Assembly: GCF_004345265.1 (NCBI RefSeq)
Contig: NZ_SLUM01000016.1
Span: 37,431 to 101,430, forward strand
Length of the DNA stretch: 64,000 nucleotides
Direction: 5' to 3'
DNA from: Allofournierella massiliensis
GTDB taxonomy: Bacteria; Bacillota; Clostridia; Oscillospirales; Ruminococcaceae
The stretch's first letter is position 1; each line of letters opens with the position of its first letter. Positions 34,943-42,765 of this stretch are shown here, in pieces. The position numbers and the translations under genes are program-made. Below the pieces are notes generated by a model that saw only the letters and a program-made list of their open reading frames with translations, did no database searches and was not told where the DNA came from.

Positions 34943-34971
34943 CGGGCGGACCAGGCAGGCCCGCCCGTTTT
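34943..34971 (+). terminator. Terminator after rnr
   Basis: CGGGCGG (34943-34949) pairs with CCGCCCG (34961-34967), followed by TTTT. Confidence 0.75.
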
Positions 34972-34986
34972 CTGTGACGGATGTCC

Positions 34987-35017
34987 TTGCCGGGCAGGGG
35001 GCAGGTCATGGTAAAAT
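34987..35017 (+). promoter_or_regulatory. Possible promoter of the MFS/Crp pair
   Basis: TTGCCG at 34987 and TAAAAT at 35012 with a 19-base spacer; a weak match. No clear Crp/Fnr palindrome is visible next to it. Confidence 0.4.
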
Positions 35018-35074
35018 GAAACATGTATGGCAGCAGACCGGCTGCCGCTCATCCCCAACAAAGGAGAAGTGTTG

Positions 35075-36250
35075 ATGAAGCATACCCCTCTGAAGGTGGC
35101 GATTTCGGCCATCTGTTTTGTGAACCTGCTGTATATGATTCCCTCGGTGGCGGTTTCCGGCATGGTGGCTGCCTTCCCGGATCAGCCCCAGAACAAAGTG
35201 CTTCTGCTGCTCACGCTGCCCAATCTCACCGGCATCGCGGGCATTGTGGCCGAACCCTGGATGGAACGGTGGTTCAGCCGCCGCACCCTTTCCATCACGG
35301 CGCTGGCGGTGTTTTTCGCATCCGGCCTTGCGAGCTTTGTGCTGCGGGAAAACCTGCCCGCGCTGATTGCTGCCAGCGTGATTATGGGCGCTGCCTACGG
35401 CATGCAGGCGGCATTGTACCCGCTGCTGGTGAACGACGGGTTCCAGGGCGAGGAGCGCAGCCAGGTAATGGGGCTGGTTTCCGGCATGCTTCAGCTGGGT
35501 CGCGTGGCCGCCACACTGGTGGGAGGGATGCTGGCCCGCCGTGGCTGGTACAATGTGTATCTGTGCTTTCTGGCAGTGCTGATTCCATTGGTGCTGGCAG
35601 TGCTGTTCCTGCCTCGTCAGTCCCACAGCGAACAGCTCCGGCAGCAGGATGGCGACTGGTTCAGCTTTTCCGAAACGGTTCGGCTGGCGGTGGAGGGCTT
35701 TGCCTTCGCGGCTCTGTTTTTTATGGTGAACACCCATCTTTCCCTGTATGTGGAGGGCTATGGCCTGGGCGATACCGCACTTACCGGCCTGATCAGCGCC
35801 CTGGGCTGCGTGCTGGCAGGGCTGATCTCCACCGGCTTTGCCTGGTTTGAGCGCCGCACCGGCCGCTTCACCATGACCTGGGCCTTCGGCATTCTGGGGG
35901 TTCTGTATCTGGCAGGCGGTTTGTGGATCAGTCTGCCCGGCGCGGTGCTGTGTGTGGCAGGTGCGTTTTTGGGCATGGGTCTGTTCAGCCCCAACCTGAT
36001 GCTGGGCTTTTCCCGCTGTGCAGGGCCCCGCCGGTTGGCCGCGGTCACCGCAATGGTGCTCACGGTGGTGAACGTGGGGTATTTCGCGTCCCCCTACATC
36101 ACCGGTTTTCTGGCCGGTTTTGTGGGCGAGAGCCCGGCGGATGTGTTCCGGGTGGCCGGTATGCTCGGCCTTGTCTGTGCGGTTGGTTCGGCTGTGACCA
36201 GCTGCAGACCCGGCGTATCGCTTCCTGCCGCCGAAAAAGAGAAGGGATAA
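35075..36250 (+). CDS. Major facilitator superfamily transporter
   Basis: A 391-residue protein with about twelve hydrophobic helices in two halves. It begins KVAISAICFVNLLYMIPS; the helix 2-3 loop carries WMERWFSRRT, a variant of the MFS cytoplasmic loop motif, and helix 5 has LGRVAATLVGGMLARRGW, common in drug or metabolite exporters. No feature identifies a substrate. ATG at 35075 follows AAAGGAGAAG; the in-frame ATG at 35027 would add a polar 16-residue extension. Four bases separate it from a Crp-family regulator that probably controls it in response to the transported compound. Confidence 0.9.
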   Translation: MKHTPLKVAISAICFVNLLYMIPSVAVSGMVAAFPDQPQNKVLLLLTLPNLTGIAGIVAEPWMERWFSRRTLSITALAVFFASGLASFVLRENLPALIAASVIMGAAYGMQAALYPLLVNDGFQGEERSQVMGLVSGMLQLGRVAATLVGGMLARRGWYNVYLCFLAVLIPLVLAVLFLPRQSHSEQLRQQDGDWFSFSETVRLAVEGFAFAALFFMVNTHLSLYVEGYGLGDTALTGLISALGCVLAGLISTGFAWFERRTGRFTMTWAFGILGVLYLAGGLWISLPGAVLCVAGAFLGMGLFSPNLMLGFSRCAGPRRLAAVTAMVLTVVNVGYFASPYITGFLAGFVGESPADVFRVAGMLGLVCAVGSAVTSCRPGVSLPAAEKEKG

Positions 36251-36254
36251 AGAA

Positions 36255-36938
36255 ATGGAAAACAGAACGGATCGACTGGAGCAATACTGGGAGCAGCTGG
36301 AGCAGTTCGGGCTGGAACGCCGGGATTATCCCGACGCCCGCCTGCGTCAGTACCGGCGGGGAGATTTTCTGTGCCGTCAGGGCTGCCCCATGGAGGAGCT
36401 GCTGTTTGTGGTGGAGGGCCGGGTGAAGGTGTGCGCCGTCACCCCGGCGGACAAAACCCTGCTGTTCTGCTACAATGGCCCGGGAACGCTGGTGGGCGAG
36501 GTGGAGCTGATGACCGGCGAAGCCGCCACCACCAGCCTGCAGGCGGATTGCACGGTGCGCTGTGTGGCGTTGCCCATGAAAAAATATGCGGAAAGCCTGC
36601 GGGCAAACATTTTGTTCATGAACCGGGTGGCTCACATGCTGGCCCAGATCGTGGCCCGCAACGCGGTGAACGACACCTTCAACATTCTGGCCCCGCTGGA
36701 AGCAAGGCTGCGGGCCTACATTGCCCACAGCCAGCGGGACGGGGTGTTCCGCGGCCGGCTGACCGAGACCGCCGAATATCTGGGGGTGAGCAACCGCCAC
36801 CTGCTGCGCACCATGAACGAGTTGTGTGCCCGGGGCATTCTGGAAAAGACCAGCGGCGGCTACCGCATTTTGCAGCCGCTGGCGCTGGGCCGGGAGCAGG
36901 AGGAAGGGGAATGGAGCGTTCCCCGCACCAAAGAATAA
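36255..36938 (+). CDS. Crp/Fnr-family transcriptional regulator
   Basis: A 227-residue regulator. Residues 15-130 form a cyclic-nucleotide-binding-type beta barrel (RRGDFLCRQGCPMEELLFVVEGRVKV, GPGTLVGEVELMTG), and residues 150-205 hold a winged helix with LTETAEYLGVSNRHLLRTMNELCARGILEK. The phosphate-binding signature of true cAMP receptors is not clear, and no Fnr-type N-terminal cysteine cluster is present (cysteines only in FLCRQGC), so the effector is unknown; the profile resembles YeiL-like members. It is cotranscribed with the MFS transporter, its likely target. Confidence 0.88.
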   Translation: MENRTDRLEQYWEQLEQFGLERRDYPDARLRQYRRGDFLCRQGCPMEELLFVVEGRVKVCAVTPADKTLLFCYNGPGTLVGEVELMTGEAATTSLQADCTVRCVALPMKKYAESLRANILFMNRVAHMLAQIVARNAVNDTFNILAPLEARLRAYIAHSQRDGVFRGRLTETAEYLGVSNRHLLRTMNELCARGILEKTSGGYRILQPLALGREQEEGEWSVPRTKE

Positions 36939-36992
36939 AAAACTGCCGCATGCTTTGCCGTCAAAGGCAAATGGTGTGGCAGTTCTTTTTTT
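36939..36992 (+). terminator. Terminator after the Crp-family regulator
   Basis: AAAACTGCC and GGCAGTT flank a partly paired centre and a T7 run follows. Confidence 0.8.
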
Positions 36993-37079
36993 GTATGAAA
37001 ACGGAATCAGGGCGTGTATACCGGGCCATACTGGAAGCATATCCATAAACAGGAAGGATTCGAAGGGAGTGGATCGCCA

Positions 37080-37364
37080 ATGATGGAAGCTGCCGCCAAG
37101 CGGCCGCCCGCATTGCAGCGGGTAGCCCGCGCCCTGAGCGAGGACCGGCAGGAGCGGCTGGATCGGGAGGCGTGCCAGGTGGTGCCTTTGGAGGAACAGC
37201 TGCGCCGCTGCCTGCTTCAGATGCGCCAGAACCAGATGTGCTTTGATCTGGAAACCGAACCGGAGCTGATCGATGCTCTGATCTATGAGTATCAGGCCAT
37301 TCAAAGCCGCTATCGCTATTACCAGCGCAAGGCCCGGGCCCAGGGGCTGCGGGCCATCCTGTGA
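37080..37364 (+). CDS. YaaL-type DUF2508 protein
   Basis: A 94-residue helical protein. Residues about 40-85 match the YaaL/DUF2508 pattern, with the aromatic, acidic LLQMRQNQMCFDLETEPELIDALIYEYQAIQSRYRYY segment in shorter pieces typical of the family. The basic, Ala/Arg-rich N-terminus is less conserved. Function is unknown. In Bacillus yaaL lies between recR and bofA, and here too it immediately precedes a BofA-like gene, which strengthens the call. ATG at 37080 (or ATG 37083) follows AGGGAG. Confidence 0.78.
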   Translation: MMEAAAKRPPALQRVARALSEDRQERLDREACQVVPLEEQLRRCLLQMRQNQMCFDLETEPELIDALIYEYQAIQSRYRYYQRKARAQGLRAIL

Positions 37365-37615
37365 TGGGGCTGGCCCTGGGGGCGGCGGTGCTGCTGGTTG
37401 CGGTGGGCCTTGCGGCCGGGCGCAGCCGCAAGCCGGTGCGTATGGCGTTCAGCGCGGCGCTTACCGGAATGGGCGCGCTGGGGGCGGTGAATCTGCTGGC
37501 CCCCCTCACCGGCGTGAGCCTGGCGCTGAACTGGGCCACCAGCTTCATGGCGGTGGTGCTGGGCGCACCGGGGGTAATTACGCTGCTTCTGCTGGACCTG
37601 CTTCTGGGGCTTTGA
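37364..37615 (+). CDS. BofA-family (pro-sigma-K processing inhibitor-like) membrane protein
   Basis: An 83-residue protein with two to three hydrophobic helices. The centre and end (NLLAPLTGVSLALNW and the AVVLGAPGVITLLLL helix) match the conserved LGxPGVxxL motif of BofA. In Bacillus, BofA holds the SpoIVFB protease inactive at the forespore membrane. No other sporulation gene is in the window, so it may be a relic or serve another membrane protease. The start codon shares one base with the yaaL stop (TGATG), giving tight coupling. Confidence 0.85.
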   Translation: MGLALGAAVLLVAVGLAAGRSRKPVRMAFSAALTGMGALGAVNLLAPLTGVSLALNWATSFMAVVLGAPGVITLLLLDLLLGL

Positions 37616-37620
37616 ACATC

Positions 37621-37661
37621 AAAAAGGGCGTGTTTCCCGTTTGAGGAAACACGCCCTTTTT
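37621..37661. terminator. Bidirectional terminator between bofA and rnpB
   Basis: A 17-bp perfect stem (A5 GGGCGTGTTTCC and its complement) flanked by A5 and T5, closing bofA on plus and the RNase P RNA on minus. Confidence 0.93.
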
Positions 37662-37665
37662 GATA

Positions 37666-38009
37666 GAAAACGACCGGACCGTAAGCCGGGTTCTGTATTA
37701 AACGACAATCTGTCTAGACCCTGCGTTGCCGCAGGGTTCATGCCACCTCCGGGGCGCGCGGGGAGCGCTGTATGCCCCATACGGGTGTTGCTTCTGGTAG
37801 GGTTTACATAGCCGCAAAGTCGCCAGTGCGCTGGTGAGCTCTTACCTCGCCTTTCCATCCTTACCGCAAAAAGCGGCGGTTTCTTTCTGTTGCACTATCC
37901 CTGGGGTCACCCCCGGCTGCCGTTAGCAGTTACCATTCCCCTGTGAAGCCCGGACTTTCCTCAGAACGGACGCAATGCCGCCCCGCTGCCGTATGTTCCA
38001 CTCGTTTTC
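37666..38009 (-). ncRNA. rnpB: RNase P RNA, bacterial class A
   Basis: About 344 nt on the minus strand. Near the 5' side is the universally conserved GAGGAAAGTCCGGGC, in the middle ATAGTGCAACAGAAAG and the GGTAAGGGTGGAAAGG-like GGTAAGGATGGAAAGG, and near the 3' side AGACAGATTGTC and ACAGAACCCGGCTTACGG. Ends were set by the P1 helix: GAAAACGA at 38009-38002 pairs with TCGTTTTC at 37673-37666. The presence of P-helices with the ATGAACCCTGCGGCAACGCAGGG hairpin (P17/18 region, written only in part here) fits class A rather than the Bacillus class B. It is the catalytic RNA for tRNA 5'-end maturation. Confidence 0.95.
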
Positions 38010-38017
38010 CGTTCCAT

Positions 38018-38047
38018 ATTGTAGCATACAATGGCCCCTGCGTGCAA
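38018..38047 (-). promoter_or_regulatory. Promoter of rnpB (minus strand)
   Basis: On the minus strand TTGCAC (38047-38042) and TACAAT (38023-38018) are 18 bases apart; the RNA 5' end lies about eight bases after the -10. Confidence 0.82.
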
Positions 38048-38173
38048 GTCTGATCAGAAAACCGTCCCCTTTTGGGAAAAGTATGACTGATTCGCCAAAA
38101 CAATTTGTTAAAATGCACAAAAAGTATTGGCGCTACGGCCTGAAAAAACTGCCTGGGTGGGAAAAGTTTTTTC

Positions 38174-38202
38174 TTGCAAACACTTTAATACGGTTTTATA
38201 AT
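38174..38202 (+). promoter_or_regulatory. Promoter of gdhA
   Basis: TTGCAA (38174-38179) and TATAAT (38197-38202) with a 17-base spacer in an AT-rich stretch; leader of about 95 bases. Confidence 0.85.
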
Positions 38203-38289
38203 AAAATGCGTAGCAATGGAGCAGGGATTTTACCCTGATTGCTTCAGGCAATAGATTTCGATTCGTTGCGAATAATGATGATCGTTTGA

Positions 38290-39654
<1,365 letters not shown>

Positions 39655-39670
39655 TTCACCGCATTTCTTT

Positions 39671-39697
39671 GGGGTACCCGTTCGGGTACCCCTTTTT
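39671..39697 (+). terminator. Terminator after gdhA
   Basis: GGGGTACCCG and CGGGTACCCC pair perfectly over a TT loop and are followed by T5. Confidence 0.95.
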
Positions 39698-39699
39698 GT

Positions 39700-39729
39700 T
39701 TGCCCCCATGCAGCGAAAAATGCTATAAT
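39700..39729 (+). promoter_or_regulatory. Promoter of the RluA-family pseudouridine synthase
   Basis: TTGCCC (39700-39705) and an extended -10, TG-C-TATAAT (39721-39729), spacer 18. Confidence 0.75.
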
Positions 39730-39771
39730 GCCAGTACAACAGCAAAATCAACGAAAGAGGGAAACGATCCC

Positions 39772-40632
39772 ATGGAATTGAGCTTTATTGTGCCGCCCCG
39801 GTTTGAGGGCGGCTGCCTGCGGGATTTTCTGCGGGCCAGCGGGGTGTCTGCCACGCTGATCAAGGCGGTGAAAAACGAGACCGGCGGCTTCTGGGTGGAG
39901 GATGGCCCCGCCCGCACCTGCGATACGGTGCACGCCGGGCAGATGGTCACCTTTGTGCTGCCGCCGGAAAAGCCCACCACTGTGGAGCCGCAGGATATTC
40001 CGCTGACCATTGCATACGAGAGCCAGCATGTGATGGTGCTGGAAAAGCCCGCGGGCATGGCGGTGCATCCCACTTTGAATTATGCGGATGGCACGCTGGC
40101 CAACGCTTATATGGGCCTTTTGCGGCAGCGGGGGCAGCAGGGCGTGTTCCGGCCGGTGAACCGCATTGACAAGGATACCTCCGGTCTTGTGCTCTGCGCC
40201 AAGAATGCCTATGCCGCCCCGCTGTTGGCCAAAGGGGTGAGCAAGGTGTACCGGGCGGTGCTGGAAGGTTGCCCCGATCGAAAGGAGGGGCAGATCGACG
40301 CCCCCATTGACCGGGCGCCGGGCAGCATCATCCTGCGCCGGGTCTCCCCGGAGGGCAAGCCCAGCCATACCCGCTATACGGTGGAGGCCGAGAAAAACGG
40401 CCTGTGCCTGGTGGCGGCGGTACCGCTTACCGGCCGCACCCACCAGCTGCGAGTACATTTTTCTCATATCGGCTGCCCGCTGGCCGGGGATGAGCTGTAT
40501 GGCGGCAGCCGGCAGCGCATTGGTCGCCAGGCGCTGCACTGCGCCCGGATGGAATTCACCGAACCGGGTACTCAAAAGACGGTGGTAGTGGAAAGCCCGC
40601 TTCCGCCGGATATGCAGCGCCTGATGGAATGA
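39772..40632 (+). CDS. RluA-family RNA pseudouridine synthase
   Basis: A 286-residue enzyme. An N-terminal S4-like region (residues 1-70) precedes the catalytic domain with VLEKPAGMAVHPT, the catalytic motif VNRIDKDTSGLVLCAKN (invariant Asp present; the usual HRLD is NRID here), and the GRTHQLRVHFSHIGCPLAGDELYG signature. Family members modify uridines in 23S rRNA (RluD type) or tRNA; the exact target cannot be read. ATG at 39772 follows AAAGAGGG. It is alone in its unit. Confidence 0.9.
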   Translation: MELSFIVPPRFEGGCLRDFLRASGVSATLIKAVKNETGGFWVEDGPARTCDTVHAGQMVTFVLPPEKPTTVEPQDIPLTIAYESQHVMVLEKPAGMAVHPTLNYADGTLANAYMGLLRQRGQQGVFRPVNRIDKDTSGLVLCAKNAYAAPLLAKGVSKVYRAVLEGCPDRKEGQIDAPIDRAPGSIILRRVSPEGKPSHTRYTVEAEKNGLCLVAAVPLTGRTHQLRVHFSHIGCPLAGDELYGGSRQRIGRQALHCARMEFTEPGTQKTVVVESPLPPDMQRLME

Positions 40633-40756
40633 GTGCGTCTACAAAAGAAAAGGAATGGGACGATGTGGCCGGATGGCCGGCATCGCCCCGTTTTGTATGT
40701 CCGGGGGCGAAGAAAAGCCAAAATTTGAAAACCCTGTGAAAATGATGATTTGCCGG

Positions 40757-40810
40757 TTGCTTTTTCTTCTACAAGTTGTCTATAATGATATTGTACAATT
40801 TGTAGAAGAA
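40757..40810 (+). promoter_or_regulatory. Promoter inside a 16-bp inverted repeat upstream of the first M23 gene
   Basis: TTGCTT (40757-40762) and TATAAT (40781-40786) are 18 bases apart. The -10 lies at the centre of an inverted repeat: arms 40764-40779 and 40795-40810 match over 15 of 16 positions. Such a layout is typical of an operator that would occlude RNA polymerase, although the right arm would also be transcribed. No equivalent is visible before the second M23 gene. Confidence 0.65.
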
Positions 40811-40829
40811 AGGCGGCGGGCGCTTTTTT

Positions 40830-42626
40830 ATGGCACAATGCGTGGAAAACAAAACCCCGAACGGGCAGAAAAACGGCGGAAATCGCTGGCTTGCGGTGCG
40901 GGCGGAAGTGATGCGCTTGTGGAAGCGTCTGCGCCACAGCCGTGCTGCGGCGGTACTGGGGCAGTTTCTCTACGACATGGGATTCTGGGGGGAATACACT
41001 GCCCGGCGGCTGGTGCGGGAAATCTGGAACGGAGGCTGCTTTCTTGCACGGCACATTGTCTGGATCTGGGCCCGTGCAGCGGGCCTGACAAAGAATATAT
41101 TGAAGAGCGGCGTTCAGGATTTGACGGCGCCCTTCACCCGCATGGCAAACGGCGCAAAGAATATCCGTGCCCGGGTGCAGGAGGAAAAGCAGGCAGGCAC
41201 GGCCCACGCGGCCAGGGAGGGCCTGCGGTATTTCGCCTCCGGCGTACACAAATATTTCCCGCTTCTGGGCCGTGCGGTGGCATACGTGCTGCCTCTGGCG
41301 GCGCTGGCGGTGTTCGGCTATACGGTACATACCGTGCTGGAATACAACTATGTTCTGGCGGTGGAAGTGAACGGCAGCGTGGTGGGCTATGTGCAGACCG
41401 AGCAGGTGTTCGATTCCGCCAAAGATGAGGTGGCCCAGCGTATCAACTACGCGGGAGCGACCGGGGAAGGCTGGACGGTGGAGCCCTCCTACCAGATTGC
41501 GGTGGGCGAGAACGTGATGGACGAAAACCAGATGGCAGCAGCCATTCTGGAAAGCTCCAGCGATGAGATTCAGAACGCCACCGGTCTGTATGTGAACGAC
41601 GAGCTGGTGGCGGTGACCGCCGACGGCGATCGTTTGCGGGAAGAGCTGGACAGTATGACCGCGCCTTACAAGGAACCGGACAATCCGAACCTGACGGTGG
41701 AGTTCAATAAGGACGTGCGCTGTGAGGACAGCATCTATTTCACCAGCACCATTGTGCCGGTGGACAAGGTCATCGAAAAGCTGCACGGTGAGGAACAGGG
41801 AGCGGTCTACTACACCATCCAGTCGGGCGATACCCCCTGGACTGTGGCTGGCAGCTTTGGCATCAGCGTGGACGAGCTGCAGGCCCAGAACCCGGAACGG
41901 GATTTTTCCTCCAGCTCCGGCTTCCCGGTGGGCGCCCAGCTGACCATCAGCCAGGCGATGCCTTATCTGCAGGTGAAACGCACGCTGGCGAGTACTTATC
42001 AGGAGACCATTCCGTACAGCACGGAGGAGCAGCAGGACCCCACTCTGCCCATGGGTACGGTGCAGGTGGTGCAGGAAGGGGCAGAAGGCCTTGCCGAGGT
42101 GACGCAGCAGCAGGTGTTTTACGGTGACTCCGATACCCCCAGCGAGACCTCGGTCATCGACCGGGTTGTGGTGCAGGAGCCGGTGAACCGCATCGTGGCC
42201 ATGGGGCAGTATGTTCCGGCGGAAAACATTGCCTATCTTCCCGACGGCAGCACCCTGATCTGGCCGGTGCCCGGCTATCGGGGCATCAGTCGGTGGATGA
42301 TCGGCTCCAGCGGACAGATTCACGGCGGCGTGGATATCCGTGCAGCGGCAGGTACCGACATTCTGGCTGCGGCCGGGGGACTGGTGAAAATAGCCGGGTA
42401 TCATCCCAGCTATGGTAACTATGTGGTCATCAGCCATGGAAATGGGTATGAAACCCTGTATGCTCATGCCACCCGGCTTGCGGTGCGGGCTGGGCAGACC
42501 GTGACCCAGGGGCAGGTAATTGCCTATGTGGGCAATACCGGAAATTCCTTTGGATATCATTGCCATTTCGAGATTAAGCGGAACGGCGCACGCCAGCAGC
42601 CACGGGATTATTTCCCAAACAAATGA
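40830..42626 (+). CDS. Membrane-anchored LysM/G5/M23 cell-wall endopeptidase, copy 1
   Basis: A 598-residue wall hydrolase. About 145 cytoplasmic residues (with LGQFLYDMGFWGEYTARRLVR in the first 65) precede one transmembrane helix at about 149-170. Outside are a variable region, a LysM domain at about 327-373 (YYTIQSGDTPWTVA), a G5-type domain at about 385-455 (YQETIPYST, GDSDTPSET), and an M23 peptidase at about 490-590 with H498xxxD502, the AH of LYAHAT and HCH. All zinc ligands are present, so it should cleave peptidoglycan cross-bridges. ATG at 40830 is certain by frame, but its ribosome site is poor. It is paralogous with the next gene. Confidence 0.88.
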   Translation: MAQCVENKTPNGQKNGGNRWLAVRAEVMRLWKRLRHSRAAAVLGQFLYDMGFWGEYTARRLVREIWNGGCFLARHIVWIWARAAGLTKNILKSGVQDLTAPFTRMANGAKNIRARVQEEKQAGTAHAAREGLRYFASGVHKYFPLLGRAVAYVLPLAALAVFGYTVHTVLEYNYVLAVEVNGSVVGYVQTEQVFDSAKDEVAQRINYAGATGEGWTVEPSYQIAVGENVMDENQMAAAILESSSDEIQNATGLYVNDELVAVTADGDRLREELDSMTAPYKEPDNPNLTVEFNKDVRCEDSIYFTSTIVPVDKVIEKLHGEEQGAVYYTIQSGDTPWTVAGSFGISVDELQAQNPERDFSSSSGFPVGAQLTISQAMPYLQVKRTLASTYQETIPYSTEEQQDPTLPMGTVQVVQEGAEGLAEVTQQQVFYGDSDTPSETSVIDRVVVQEPVNRIVAMGQYVPAENIAYLPDGSTLIWPVPGYRGISRWMIGSSGQIHGGVDIRAAAGTDILAAAGGLVKIAGYHPSYGNYVVISHGNGYETLYAHATRLAVRAGQTVTQGQVIAYVGNTGNSFGYHCHFEIKRNGARQQPRDYFPNK

Positions 42627-42689
42627 TGGATTATTTGTGCAGAATTTTCCACCGGATTTGAAAGGAGTGTGAAAAAAACTGCCAAATCC

Positions 42690-42719
42690 TTGCCCAATTG
42701 ACCCCTTTCGCGCTATAAT
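42690..42719 (+). promoter_or_regulatory. Promoter of the second M23 gene
   Basis: TTGCCC (42690-42695) and TATAAT (42714-42719) with an 18-base spacer. No inverted repeat surrounds it, unlike the first copy. Confidence 0.7.
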
Positions 42720-42765
42720 GAGGGATGTATAAAAGCAAGGAAGGAGGGCGGTCAGGCTGGCGATT

